Shown here piece after piece: positions 51,757 through 60,639 of a stretch of DNA of 64,000 nt; position 1 is the first letter of the stretch, and every line of letters starts with the position of its first letter. The position numbers were made by a program, and so were the translations under genes. Source of the DNA: Pseudacidovorax intermedius (GTDB lineage Bacteria; Pseudomonadota; Gammaproteobacteria; Burkholderiales; Burkholderiaceae_C); NCBI RefSeq assembly GCF_003350475.1, contig NZ_QQAV01000001.1:1428526-1492525 (forward strand), read 5' to 3'. Under the pieces are notes generated by a model. It had not been told where the DNA came from, ran no database searches, and saw only the letters and a program-made list of their open reading frames with translations.

Positions 51757-52632
51757 ATGCCCACACTGCGCCAGACCCTTCGCCAACGCATCACCGACGG
51801 CCCCACCTTCTGGATGGCCGGCGTGCAGGACGCCCTGTCGGCCCTACTCGTGGACCAGTCGGACTTCGACGGCATCTTCACCACCGGCTTCGGCATCTCG
51901 GCCTCGCTGCTGGGCCAGCCGGACATGGAGGTCTACACCCTCACCGAGAACGTGGCGGTGGTCAACCGCATCGCCAACGTCGTGAAGAAGCCCATCTTCG
52001 CGGACGCCGACACCGGCTACGGCAACGTGATCAACGTGGCCCGCACCGTGCGCGAGTTCGAGAAGGCAGGCGTGGCGGCCATCTCCATCGAGGACCAGAT
52101 CAGCCCCAAGCGCTGCCCGGCCGCCGCCTCGGTGATGCCGGTGGTGCCGGTCAAGGATGCGGTGGCGCGCATCCGCGCCGCGGTCGACGCGCGGCAGGAC
52201 CCGGACTTCCTGATCGTCGCGCGCACCGATGTGCTCGACCCGGCCGAGGCCATGGACCGCGCCGCACGCTACGCCGAGGCGGGCGCCGACCTCATCCAGC
52301 CGATCTCGCGCACCTTCAAGAGCTACGAGGACCTGGTGAAGCTGCGCGAGGTGTCGGGCCGCCGCCTGTCGCTGCAGCTGATGCAGGGCCTGTGGATGGA
52401 GAAGCTCTCGCGCGAGCAGGTGGAGTCGGTGGCGGCCTTCGCCACCTATCCGATCGTCACGCTGATGAGCACGGTGCATGCGCTGCAGGCCAACCTGGCC
52501 ACGCTGGCCGCCCGCCGCAGCGGCGAGGTGGATGGCCTGCCGGCCGGCCAGGTGCCCATGGCCGAATTCAAGCGCGTGATCGGCTGGGAGGCGATGGAGG
52601 CGCGGCAGGCGCACTACGAGCAGCAGGACTGA
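51757..52632 (+). CDS. PEP-mutase/isocitrate-lyase-family carbon-carbon lyase
   Basis: The 291-residue TIM-barrel enzyme has the magnesium-site block DADTGYGN (83-90), IEDQ (111-114) and K118-R-C120. That cysteine is the catalytic acid of methylisocitrate, dimethylmalate and alkylmalate lyases; phosphonate-forming relatives lack it. The following residues are P-A instead of the usual G-H, which suggests a different substrate. With the upstream hydratase it could cleave an alkylmalate to a 2-oxo acid plus a carboxylate. AAGGAA precedes the ATG. Confidence 0.85.
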   Translation: MPTLRQTLRQRITDGPTFWMAGVQDALSALLVDQSDFDGIFTTGFGISASLLGQPDMEVYTLTENVAVVNRIANVVKKPIFADADTGYGNVINVARTVREFEKAGVAAISIEDQISPKRCPAAASVMPVVPVKDAVARIRAAVDARQDPDFLIVARTDVLDPAEAMDRAARYAEAGADLIQPISRTFKSYEDLVKLREVSGRRLSLQLMQGLWMEKLSREQVESVAAFATYPIVTLMSTVHALQANLATLAARRSGEVDGLPAGQVPMAEFKRVIGWEAMEARQAHYEQQD

Positions 52633-52689
52633 GCCGGGCAAAGCGCCCGGCCGGCGTGGCGCGCATGCCGCCGCGCACGGGCCGGCGGC

Positions 52690-53700
52690 TCAGAAGCCTT
52701 CCAGCACGACCTTGCCCCGCGCCTGGCCGCTTTCGACGAAGGCATGCGCCCGGCGCAGGTTGGTCGCGTCGATGCGGCCGTAGTGTTCGCCCAACGTGGT
52801 GCGCAGGCGGCCTGTGTCGACCAGCTGGGCCACCTCGGCCAGCAATGCGCCCTGCTCGGCCATGTCGGGCGTCTCGAAGCGCGAGCGGGTGAACATCATC
52901 TCCCAGTGCAGCGAGATGGCCTTGGTCTTCAGCGGCATGGCGTCGAGCTGCGGCATGTCGTCGATCACGCCCAGGCGGCCCTGGGGCTTGAGCGCTTCGA
53001 TCAGTTGCATGTAGTGCTGCGCGGTCTGCGTGAGGCTGGCGGCCAGGTCCACGGCCTCGATGCCGGCGGCCTTCAGCTCGGCGGCGAGCGGGCGGCTGTG
53101 GTCGACCACGACGTGGGCGCCCAGGTCCAGGCACCACTGGCGGGTCTGCGGCCGCGAGGCGGTGGCCACCACCCGCAGCTGCGTCAGCTGTCGCGCGAGC
53201 TGGATCAGGATCGAGCCCACGCCACCGGCACCTCCGGTGACCAGCAGCGTCTGGCCCGCGCCGCCGCCGCGTGGCACCTGCAGGCGGTCGAAGAGCAGTT
53301 CCCAGGCAGTGATGGCCGTGAGCGGCAGGGCCGCGGCCTCGGCATCGCCCAGCGTGGCGGGGGCCCGGGCGGCGATGCGCTCGTCCACCAAGTGCAGTTC
53401 GCTGTTGGCACCCGGCCGCACGATGGAACCGGCGTAGTACACGCGGTCGCCCGGGGCAAAGCCGGTGACGGCGCTGCCGACCGCATCGACGGTGCCCACT
53501 GCGTCCCAGCCGAGCACGCGGGCCTGGCCGGCCTCGGGCGCGGCAAGGCGGCGCACCTTGGTGTCGACGGGGTTCACCGAGATGGCGGCCACCCGCACGC
53601 GCAGGTCGCGCGGGCCGGGCTGCGGTTCGGGAAGGTCGAGGTCGATCAGCGATTCCGGTTGTTCGATGGGCAGGTTCTGGCGGTAGCCGATGGCTTTCAT
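52690..53700 (-). CDS. MDR-superfamily NADPH oxidoreductase
   Basis: The 336-residue medium-chain reductase has a GroES-like N-terminal half (ISVNPVDTKVRR, LGWDAVGTVDAVG) and a Rossmann half with VTGGAGGVGSILIQLAR. It lacks the cysteines of zinc alcohol dehydrogenases and looks like the quinone-oxidoreductase side of the family, despite its usual zinc-binding label. It is divergent from a LysR gene 92 bp away, which probably controls it. The substrate is unknown. Confidence 0.9.
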   Translation of the reverse strand: MKAIGYRQNLPIEQPESLIDLDLPEPQPGPRDLRVRVAAISVNPVDTKVRRLAAPEAGQARVLGWDAVGTVDAVGSAVTGFAPGDRVYYAGSIVRPGANSELHLVDERIAARAPATLGDAEAAALPLTAITAWELLFDRLQVPRGGGAGQTLLVTGGAGGVGSILIQLARQLTQLRVVATASRPQTRQWCLDLGAHVVVDHSRPLAAELKAAGIEAVDLAASLTQTAQHYMQLIEALKPQGRLGVIDDMPQLDAMPLKTKAISLHWEMMFTRSRFETPDMAEQGALLAEVAQLVDTGRLRTTLGEHYGRIDATNLRRAHAFVESGQARGKVVLEGF

Positions 53701-53792
53701 GGGCGCTCTCGGAAGAGGGGATATTGCGATGGCGTGACTCTAGGTTCTGCGTTCGGGATTGATAAGCCGCCTGTCACTGGCATCATCTTCAA

Positions 53793-54779
53793 ATGGGAAT
53801 TGAAAATCTCGCCGACCTGCGGCTGGTGCAGGAAGCGGCACGCAGCGGCTCGCTGAGCGCCGCCGGCCGTACGCTGGATCTCACGCCCGCCGCGGCCAGC
53901 GCGGCGCTCAAACGGGTCGAGTCGCAGCTGGGCGCGCGGCTCTTCGAGCGCTCGACGCGAGCCCTGCGGCTCACCGCCGAGGGCCAGACGCTGCTGGACT
54001 ACGCCGGTCGCGCCTTCGAGCTGCTGGCCGAGGCCGAGGCGCAGGTGGCCGCAGGCCGCGGCGAGCTGGTCGGCACGCTGCGGGTGGCGGCGCCTTCGGA
54101 CCTCACGCGCCGCGTGCTGCTGCCCGCCTTCGACGAATTCCTGGCCCGGCATCCCGGCGTGCAACTGGCGCTGTCGGTGGGTGACCGGCCGCTGGACGTG
54201 ATGCGCGACGAGGTGGACCTGGCCCTGCGCTACGGTCCGCTGGCCGATTCGCGACTGGTGGCGCGCCCGCTGGCGCAGACCCGGCCCGTGCTCTGCGCCG
54301 CGCCCGCCTACCTGCACCGGCGCGGCACACCGCGCCTGCCGCAGGACCTGGTGCAACACAACTGCCTGAGCTTCCACCGCGCCGGCCGACGCCAGCGCGA
54401 GTGGCGCTTCGGTCAGGGCGGCCAATGGGTGGCGGTGCGCATCGACGGCGACCGCCATGCCGACGATGCCTCGCTGGCGCGCGAATGGACGCTGGCCGGC
54501 GTGGGCATCACCTTCAAGTCCTACCTGGACGTGCGGGCTGATCTGGACAGCGGCGCCCTGGTGCGCCTGCTGCCCGACTGGGACACGGAGGCCTATCCGC
54601 TGCATGCCCTGCTGCCCAGCAACCGCTTCGTGCCCGCGCGGGTGCGGGCGCTGGTGGACTTTCTGGCCGACTGGCTGGCGCAGTGGCTGGCCGACGATCC
54701 TGCCGGCATCGCCACCGCCGGGGGCAGTGCGGATGCGGGGGCCGTCAGGGCGGCAGGCCGGCCTAACATCGCCGGATGA
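53793..54779 (+). CDS. LysR-family transcriptional regulator
   Basis: The 328-residue protein has the LysR winged helix at about 5-62 (LVQEAARSGSLSAAGRTLDLTP, ALKRVESQLGARLFERSTRALRLT) and a periplasmic-binding-like effector domain. The C-terminal alanine-rich extension of about 25 residues is unusual. It is divergent from the MDR gene, the classic layout for LysR control. Its stop overlaps the creatininase-family start as ATGA. Confidence 0.92.
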   Translation: MGIENLADLRLVQEAARSGSLSAAGRTLDLTPAAASAALKRVESQLGARLFERSTRALRLTAEGQTLLDYAGRAFELLAEAEAQVAAGRGELVGTLRVAAPSDLTRRVLLPAFDEFLARHPGVQLALSVGDRPLDVMRDEVDLALRYGPLADSRLVARPLAQTRPVLCAAPAYLHRRGTPRLPQDLVQHNCLSFHRAGRRQREWRFGQGGQWVAVRIDGDRHADDASLAREWTLAGVGITFKSYLDVRADLDSGALVRLLPDWDTEAYPLHALLPSNRFVPARVRALVDFLADWLAQWLADDPAGIATAGGSADAGAVRAAGRPNIAG

Positions 54780-55612
54780 CCGCCAAGCCCGCCATGCCGC
54801 CGACGCTCCCCCGCTTCTGGGCCGAACTCGGCACCCGCGACTTCGCCACGCTGGACCCGGCCGCCACCGTCGCGGTGCTGCCGCTGGGTGCCACCGAGCA
54901 GCATGGCCCGCATCTGCCGCTGGGCGTGGACACCGTCATCGCCGACGGCATCGTGCAGGCCGCGCTGCCGCTGTTGCCGGCCGACCTGCCTGCGCTGTTC
55001 CTGCCCACGCTGCCCGTGGGCCTGAGCCCCGAACATGCCCGATTCGCCGGCACGCTCACCCTGTCGTCGGAGACGGTGCTGCGCCTGTGGAAGGAGATCG
55101 GTGCCGGTGTCGCCCGCGCCGGCGTGCGCAAGCTGGTGCTCTTCAATGCCCATGGCGGCCACACCGGCGCGATGGACATTGCCGCGCGCGAGCTGCGCGA
55201 GGCGCACGACCTGATCGTCTACAGCCTCAGCTGGTTCAACCTGCCGCTGACGGACGCCGCCACCGGTCAGGCGCTGGTGCCGGACCGCTTCGATGTGCAT
55301 GCGGGCGAGTTCGAGACGGCGCTGATGCTGGCGCTGGCGCCGCAGCAGGTGCGGCGCGAGGCGGTGAAGGACTTCCCGTCCACCTCGCGCGAGCGGGCGA
55401 GGGACTACGCCATCCTCGGCAATGGCCGCAGCGCCAAGCTGGGTTGGGCCATGCAGGACTACCACCCCGAAGGCGCGGCCGGAAATGCCGCGGCCGCCAC
55501 CGAGGCGCAGGGCCGCGCGCTGCTCGACGCCGCGGCGCGGGGGCTCGCGCAGGCGCTGGCCGAGGTGTCGCGCCTGCCGCTGTCGACACTGGGCGCCGAT
55601 CCGCGCGGCTGA
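54776..55612 (+). CDS. Creatininase-family amidohydrolase
   Basis: The 278-residue protein shows the metal ligands of the creatininase fold: E41, H43 and D52 in GATEQHGPHLPLGVD, H126/H129 in NAHGGHTG, and E178 in DVHAGEFET. Members hydrolyse cyclic amides or related substrates (creatinine, formamidopyrimidines, and others), so the substrate is open. ATGA overlap with the LysR gene ties its expression to that regulator. Confidence 0.9.
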   Translation: MTAKPAMPPTLPRFWAELGTRDFATLDPAATVAVLPLGATEQHGPHLPLGVDTVIADGIVQAALPLLPADLPALFLPTLPVGLSPEHARFAGTLTLSSETVLRLWKEIGAGVARAGVRKLVLFNAHGGHTGAMDIAARELREAHDLIVYSLSWFNLPLTDAATGQALVPDRFDVHAGEFETALMLALAPQQVRREAVKDFPSTSRERARDYAILGNGRSAKLGWAMQDYHPEGAAGNAAAATEAQGRALLDAAARGLAQALAEVSRLPLSTLGADPRG

Positions 55613-55693
55613 GTCCGGCGCAGCGGCAGCGTCGCGCCGCCAGGATCGGTGGCCGGTGGCGCGCGGGCGCCGCCGAGGCGGGCCGGTGGACTC

Positions 55694-56314
55694 TCAGCCC
55701 GCCGCCACGGCCGGCGCGTCCCCCACCGGAATGCTGCCGTCGCCCCGCGCGTAGGTGCCGATCAGCAGGCCGCTGGCGACGGCGCGCGCCTGGATGGCCT
55801 CCACCAGCGCGTCGCGGCCCGGCGTCTCGCCCAGCGCCTCGCCTTCGGCCAGGGCATAGAGCTGGAAGGCATAGCGGTGCGGCCCATGGCCCGGCGGCGG
55901 ATCGGGGGGCAACCAGGCGGCCTGCAGGTAGGAGTTGCGGCCGGCATGCAGGCCCGCGCCCTCGTGGTCCGGGCTGGGCCAGGCGCCTTCGGCCAGGTGG
56001 CCGTCCTCGGGCGGCAGATCCACCGCGATGGCATGCACCAGCGGATGCGGCGTGGGCGAATCGGCGTCTTCCACGATCAACACCAGCTCTGCGACGCCGG
56101 CCGGCACGCCGGTCCAGGCCAGCGGCGGGGAGAGCCCCTCGCCATCGGCGGTATAGCGCTGCGGAATCGGCGCATGGTCGCCGAAGGCCAGGCTGGTCAG
56201 CTGCAGCGTGCCGTGGCCCGCGCGCAGGCCCACCGTGTTGAAGACGATGTCATCCAGGCCGGCGCGTACGCCGGCCAGCGCCTGGCCGATGGCCCCAGGA
56301 AGTTTTTCGAGCAT
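55694..56314 (-). CDS. YbhB/YbcL-like PEBP-family protein
   Basis: The 206-residue protein has the phosphatidylethanolamine-binding fold: QRYTADGEGLSPPLAWTGVP, LIVEDADSPTPHPLVHAIA, and the GPHRYAFQLYAL block with the ligand-pocket DxD and GxHRY motifs. No signal peptide is present, so it is cytoplasmic. The start MLEKLPG is chosen because the short upstream extension is not family-like. Bacterial functions in this family are poorly known. Confidence 0.9.
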   Translation of the reverse strand: MLEKLPGAIGQALAGVRAGLDDIVFNTVGLRAGHGTLQLTSLAFGDHAPIPQRYTADGEGLSPPLAWTGVPAGVAELVLIVEDADSPTPHPLVHAIAVDLPPEDGHLAEGAWPSPDHEGAGLHAGRNSYLQAAWLPPDPPPGHGPHRYAFQLYALAEGEALGETPGRDALVEAIQARAVASGLLIGTYARGDGSIPVGDAPAVAAG

Positions 56315-56517
56315 GGTGTGAACGTAGGCGCAACTGACCCACACGCATGTAGGACTTCCGGCGACACGCCGCGCCGGACGCCCTCCCTACATTGACTGGG
56401 TCTGCGCTTGTCCCTGCGATCCGACGTCCGCATCGTTTCTTTTCGTCGTCCGCCTTCATGTCCTGCTGCCCCGCCGTGTGCTTTGTCGATTCCGTGGCGG
56501 TGGCCACGCGCTGAACC

Positions 56518-58212
56518 ATGGAGCGCCGTGTCCTCATCCATGCGCCGGAGCCTGTGGAAGCCAATTCGCTGTCCCGTGCGGCGCGCGGACTGGGCCTCAA
56601 TGCCGTGGCCTGTTCTTCGATGTCCGTGCTCCTGGCGCACATGCAGGAAGGCGCCGCCGCTGCACTGCTTACCGGTCCATCGCTCGCCTTGCTGCCCGAT
56701 GCGGACCTTCGATCCTGGCTGTCAGCACAACCGGCCTGGTCGGACTTCCCATTCGTCGTGCTGATGGACCCGGCCAGTCATGCGCCGCAGGCCACGGTGC
56801 GCCTGCGCGAGCTGGGCAATGTGGTGGTGGTCGATCATCCCGCCTGCGAAGAAACGCTCACCCGTGCCATCCATGCCGCCGTGCGCCAGCGCCACCGCCA
56901 GTACACGATGCGCCAGCAGATCGAACAGCTGGAGGCGGCGCGTGCCGAGGTGCAGCGCCTGAACACGGGGCTGGAGGCGCGCATTGCCGAACGCACGCGC
57001 GAACTGGCCGGCGCCAATGACCGGCTGACGGCCGAGATCGGCGAGCGGGAGCGCGCGCAGGCCGCGCTGCTGCAGGCGCAGAAGATGGAAGCCGTCGGCC
57101 GGCTCACCGGCGGCATTGCCCACGACTTCAACAACCTGCTGCACGTGGTGCAGATGAACCTGGACCTGCTCGGCCGCATCTCCAAGGAGGCCAAGGTGCA
57201 GGAGATCAGCGGACGCGCCCGCGGCGCCGTCGCCAAGGGTGCGCGTCTGACCAGCCAGTTGCTGTCCTTCTCGCGCAAGCAGTCGCTGCTGCCGCGGCTG
57301 TCGGACGTGAATGCGCTGATCGAGGGCATGCGCGAGCTCATTGCCGTCTCCGTCGGCTCGGCCGTTCGGGTGGAGCTGGCGCTGGACCCGTCCCCCTGCT
57401 GGGCCGTGCTCGACGCCAGCCAGCTGGAGATGGCGCTGATCAACCTGGCCGTGAACGCACGCGAGGCCATGGCGGCCGGCGGCGTGCTCACGGTGCGCAC
57501 CGGGCATGTGCAGCGTGAGGCTGCGGGCGGCCTGCCCGCGGGCGACTATGTGGCCGTACAGGTGCAGGACACCGGCGCCGGCATCCCGGCCGGCGTGCTC
57601 GGTCAGGTCTTCGACCCCTTCTTCACCACCAAGCCCCTGGGCAGCGGCAGCGGACTGGGCCTGAGCCAGGTGTATGGCTTCGCCCGGCAGTCGGGGGGCG
57701 AAGCCGCCATCGACAGCGTGGAAGGCCAGGGCACCCGGGTGGACCTGCTCTTTCCCGCGGTGGCCGCCCCGGCCGCAGACGCGCTGCCGCCGCCCGAGGC
57801 CGAGGTCCAGGCCCTGGCCGCCGGCCGCTCGGTGCTGGTGGTGGAGGACGACGCCGAGGTCCGCCGCGTGATCGCCGACAGCCTGGCGCTGCTGGGCTGC
57901 CGCGTCATCCAGGCCGCCGACGGCCAGCAGGGCCTGGAGGTGCTGGGCGCCCAGGCCCGGCCCGACCTGATGGTGGTGGACTACGCCATGCCGGGCATGA
58001 CCGGCGCCGAATTCATCGTGCATGCGCGCCAGCGCGTGGGCGCCGTGCCCGTGGTGCTGGCCACCGGCTACGCGGACATGGCGCAGGTGGGGCGCGTGCT
58101 GGGCACGCAATCCATCCTCATCAAGCCCTTCGAGATCTCTGCGCTGGCGGCCTGCGTGGCGCAGGCGCTGGCGCCTGCAGCGCGGGGCGGCAACCCCGGT
58201 ACCCTGCACTGA
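56518..58212 (+). CDS. Hybrid histidine kinase with degenerate N-terminal receiver
   Basis: A 564-residue cytoplasmic protein. Residues 1-125 resemble a receiver in pattern (VLIHAPEP, then VVLMDP and VVVVDHP) but lack a clear phospho-acceptor aspartate. A coiled coil spans about 130-185. HisKA H202 lies in GGIAHDFNNLLHVV, a HATPase carries GSGSGLGLSQVYGF, and a C-terminal receiver has D488 in MVVDYAMPGMTG. The HDFNN-type kinase with attached receiver is typical of soluble phosphorelay hubs. No partner regulator is adjacent. Confidence 0.9.
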   Translation: MERRVLIHAPEPVEANSLSRAARGLGLNAVACSSMSVLLAHMQEGAAAALLTGPSLALLPDADLRSWLSAQPAWSDFPFVVLMDPASHAPQATVRLRELGNVVVVDHPACEETLTRAIHAAVRQRHRQYTMRQQIEQLEAARAEVQRLNTGLEARIAERTRELAGANDRLTAEIGERERAQAALLQAQKMEAVGRLTGGIAHDFNNLLHVVQMNLDLLGRISKEAKVQEISGRARGAVAKGARLTSQLLSFSRKQSLLPRLSDVNALIEGMRELIAVSVGSAVRVELALDPSPCWAVLDASQLEMALINLAVNAREAMAAGGVLTVRTGHVQREAAGGLPAGDYVAVQVQDTGAGIPAGVLGQVFDPFFTTKPLGSGSGLGLSQVYGFARQSGGEAAIDSVEGQGTRVDLLFPAVAAPAADALPPPEAEVQALAAGRSVLVVEDDAEVRRVIADSLALLGCRVIQAADGQQGLEVLGAQARPDLMVVDYAMPGMTGAEFIVHARQRVGAVPVVLATGYADMAQVGRVLGTQSILIKPFEISALAACVAQALAPAARGGNPGTLH

Positions 58213-58262
58213 GCGAAACCCGCTTTTCCTTCATCCCTTCCCATACCTTCCAGGAGATCACC

Positions 58263-58514
58263 ATGGGCATCATCGGCACCATCCTCATCGGCTTCATCGT
58301 CGGACTCGTGGCGCGCGCCATCAAGCCGGGCAACGACTCGGCGGGCTTCATCGTCACCACGCTGATCGGCATCGTGGGCTCCTTCATCGCCACCTACCTG
58401 GGCCAGGCGATGGGCTGGTACACGGTGGGCCAGCCGGCCGGCTTCATCGCCTCCGTCATCGGCGCCATCATCCTGCTGTTCGTCTGGGGCCTGGTGGCCG
58501 GCCGCCGCCGCTGA
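58263..58514 (+). CDS. GlsB/YeaQ/YmgE-family small membrane protein
   Basis: The 83-residue protein has three hydrophobic segments and the family pattern MGIIGTILIGFIVGLVARAI, then GFIVTTLIGIVGSFIATYLG. These small inner-membrane proteins are often stress-induced; their function is unsettled. AGGAG precedes the ATG. It sits 50 nt after the hybrid kinase and 4 nt before cutA. Confidence 0.92.
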   Translation: MGIIGTILIGFIVGLVARAIKPGNDSAGFIVTTLIGIVGSFIATYLGQAMGWYTVGQPAGFIASVIGAIILLFVWGLVAGRRR

Positions 58515-58518
58515 AGGC

Positions 58519-58854
58519 ATGACCGACACCGCATGCGTGGTGATGACCACGGCCGGCACCGAGGAAGAGGCCGAGGACCTGGCCGGCGCGATGGTCGAGG
58601 CGGGCCTGGCGGCCTGCGTGCAGATCCAGCGGGTGCGCAGCGTCTATCGCTGGGAAGGCGAAACCCGCCGAGAGCCCGAGTGGCTGCTGATCTGCAAGAC
58701 GCGCGCCGGCCGCTTCGAGGCGCTGCAGGCATTGATCCAGGAGAGGCACAGCTATGCCGTGCCGGAGGTGGTGCAACTGCCCATCACGGCCGGCTTGCCG
58801 GCCTACCTGCGTTGGCTGGCCGAAGCCACCGCCGAGCCGCCGGCGGCGGCCTGA
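58519..58854 (+). CDS. cutA: CutA family protein
   Basis: The 111-residue trimer-forming protein has the CutA1 pattern VVMTTAGTEEEAEDLAGAMV, AACVQIQRVRSVYRWEGE, and HSYAVPEVVQLPI. It has been linked to divalent metal tolerance, but its molecular role is debated. It lies 4 nt behind the small membrane protein gene and converges with the phosphatase gene. Confidence 0.95.
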   Translation: MTDTACVVMTTAGTEEEAEDLAGAMVEAGLAACVQIQRVRSVYRWEGETRREPEWLLICKTRAGRFEALQALIQERHSYAVPEVVQLPITAGLPAYLRWLAEATAEPPAAA

Positions 58855-59529
58855 TCACGCGTAAGTCACCCACTTCTCGTAGTCGGGCCCATCCAGATGC
58901 GGCAAGGTGTTGTACGTCACCAGCATGTGCCGCTTGGGCGTGAACGCGAACTCCGTGACCGCGGTGTTGCGGATGCGCAGGTTCAGCTCGATGGTGGTCT
59001 CGGGCGAGGTGCCCAGCACATGGCCCACCGCCGTCGAGATCGGCCCGCCGCTGCTCACCACCAGCACCTTCGCGCCATGGTGGCGGTCGCGCACATGGTC
59101 CAGCGCGGTGGTCACGCCCGCCAGGAAGTCCACGTAGCTCGGCATGCCCACCGGCGCCGCCTGCCCGTTCATCCAGGCCGACAGGCCCTGGCGCAGCAGG
59201 CGGAAGTGGGCCTTGTACAGCTCGGGCGTGTCGGCCTTGGGCAGCTTCTCCGGATGGATGGTGGCGACCACCGCCTCGCTGTCGTACTCGTTCAGGCCCG
59301 GCCAGGGCAGCACGTCCTGCGGCGGCAGCTGCATGCCGCGGGCGATGCCTTCCCAGGTTTCGCGGTGGCGGCGCAGGGTGCCGGTGATGACGGCATCGAA
59401 GCGCATGCCGCGCTCGCGCCAGTACTCGCCCAGCCGCTCGGCCTGGCGGTGGCCGAGTTCGCTGAGGCGGTCGTAGTCGTCGGAGCCGAAAGAGGCCTGG
59501 CCGTGGCGCACGAGGTAGAGCGTTCCCAT
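58855..59529 (-). CDS. Histidine-phosphatase family protein
   Basis: The 224-residue protein begins MGTLYLVRHGQASFG, with the catalytic R8-H9-G10. The second catalytic histidine region reads VLVVSSGGPIS, where a Gly replaces the usual His of SHG. That loss could reduce or alter phosphatase activity. The in-frame upstream extension is not family-like, so ATG 59529 is used. It converges with cutA. Confidence 0.88.
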   Translation of the reverse strand: MGTLYLVRHGQASFGSDDYDRLSELGHRQAERLGEYWRERGMRFDAVITGTLRRHRETWEGIARGMQLPPQDVLPWPGLNEYDSEAVVATIHPEKLPKADTPELYKAHFRLLRQGLSAWMNGQAAPVGMPSYVDFLAGVTTALDHVRDRHHGAKVLVVSSGGPISTAVGHVLGTSPETTIELNLRIRNTAVTEFAFTPKRHMLVTYNTLPHLDGPDYEKWVTYA

Positions 59530-59617
59530 GGCGGGCGATTGTCCAAAGCAGGCCGGCGGCGCTTGTCGCGCGTGGGACCGAAGGCGCGGCCGCCGTCGCT
59601 TGGGTGACCCGTCCTGG

Positions 59618-59636
59618 TCCCTCCCGCCTGCGGGAG
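59618..59636. repeat. GC hairpin in the 121-bp gap after the dehydratase gene
   Basis: CTCCCGC (59620-59626) faces GCGGGAG (59629-59635) with a 2-nt loop, in a CCCTCCCGC...GCGGGAGAGGG setting. There is no T-run on either strand. It resembles short intergenic hairpin repeats and may mark the 3' end of the minus-strand transcript. Confidence 0.35.
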
Positions 59637-59650
59637 AGGGGACGCAATCC

Positions 59651-60634
59651 TCAGCCCGTTGCGACGCCCGCGGCGAGCACCTCGGCAAAAAGCGGCGCAT
59701 CCACATTGCCGCCGGTCAGTGCGAGTCCGATGCGCTTGCCCGCCCAGCGACCGCGCTGCTGCAATGCGGCCGCCAGCGCCGCGGCACCGGCGCCCTCGGC
59801 CACGTTGTGCGTGGCGGTGTAGAGCAGCCGCATCGCGCCTGCCACCTCGTCGTCGGTGACGGCCACCACGTCCTCGGCCTCCGCGCGCACGACGGCCACC
59901 GACTCGGCCACCGGCGTGCGGCAGGCCATGCCGTCGGCGATGCGCGTGGTGGCGGGCGACTCCACCAGCGTGCCGCTGCGCCACGACTGCAGGCAGGCGT
60001 CCGCATGCGCCGACACCACGCCCACCAGCCGCGTGGACACGCCGCAGTGGGCCCGTGCCGCCGCGGCACCGGCGAAGCCCGAGCCCAGCCCGATCGGCAC
60101 GAAGAGCACGTCCGGCGCGCCGCCGGACGCCTTCGTCGCCTCGAAGAACTCCACGTAGGCCGTGGCCACGCCGCGCACCAGGTCACGGTGGAAGGAGGGG
60201 ATGCGGTGCAGCCCGTGCTGCGCCGCCAGCGCGGCCGCATGGTCGGCGGCGGCCTGGAAGTCCTCACCGTGCTCGACCAGCTCCACGCCCAGGGCGCGCA
60301 TGGCGGCGTTCTTCTCGACCGAGTTGCCGTGCGGCACCACGATGGTGGCCTGCAGGCCGTGGCGCCGGGCCGCGAAGCCCACCGACTGGCCGTGGTTGCC
60401 GCGCGTGGCGCTGATCACGTGCCGCACCGCCGGCTGGGTGCGGCGCAGTTCCTCGAAGTAGGTGAGCCCACCGCGCACCTTAAAGGCACCGACGGGCGTG
60501 TGGTTCTCGTGCTTGATCCAGGCCTCGGTGCCCAGCGCCTGCTCGATCAGCGGCCAGCGGTACTGTGGCGTGGGCGGCAGGGCGCTTCGCACGGTGGCGA
60601 GCGCGGCGGCGATGGCGTCGGGAGAGAAGCGCAT
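59651..60634 (-). CDS. Threonine-dehydratase-like PLP enzyme
   Basis: This 327-residue fold-type II PLP enzyme has the Schiff-base lysine K52 in PVGAFKVRGG. It also has an ATRGNHGQSVGFAAR substrate loop, a glycine-rich phosphate site GLGSGFAGAAA, and LALTGGNVD near the end. Relatives deaminate threonine/serine or hydroxyaspartate. No regulatory ACT domain is present, so it is a catabolic form. It starts 5 nt after the stop of the upstream PhzF gene. Confidence 0.9.
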   Translation of the reverse strand: MRFSPDAIAAALATVRSALPPTPQYRWPLIEQALGTEAWIKHENHTPVGAFKVRGGLTYFEELRRTQPAVRHVISATRGNHGQSVGFAARRHGLQATIVVPHGNSVEKNAAMRALGVELVEHGEDFQAAADHAAALAAQHGLHRIPSFHRDLVRGVATAYVEFFEATKASGGAPDVLFVPIGLGSGFAGAAAARAHCGVSTRLVGVVSAHADACLQSWRSGTLVESPATTRIADGMACRTPVAESVAVVRAEAEDVVAVTDDEVAGAMRLLYTATHNVAEGAGAAALAAALQQRGRWAGKRIGLALTGGNVDAPLFAEVLAAGVATG

Positions 60635-60639
60635 GAGCG

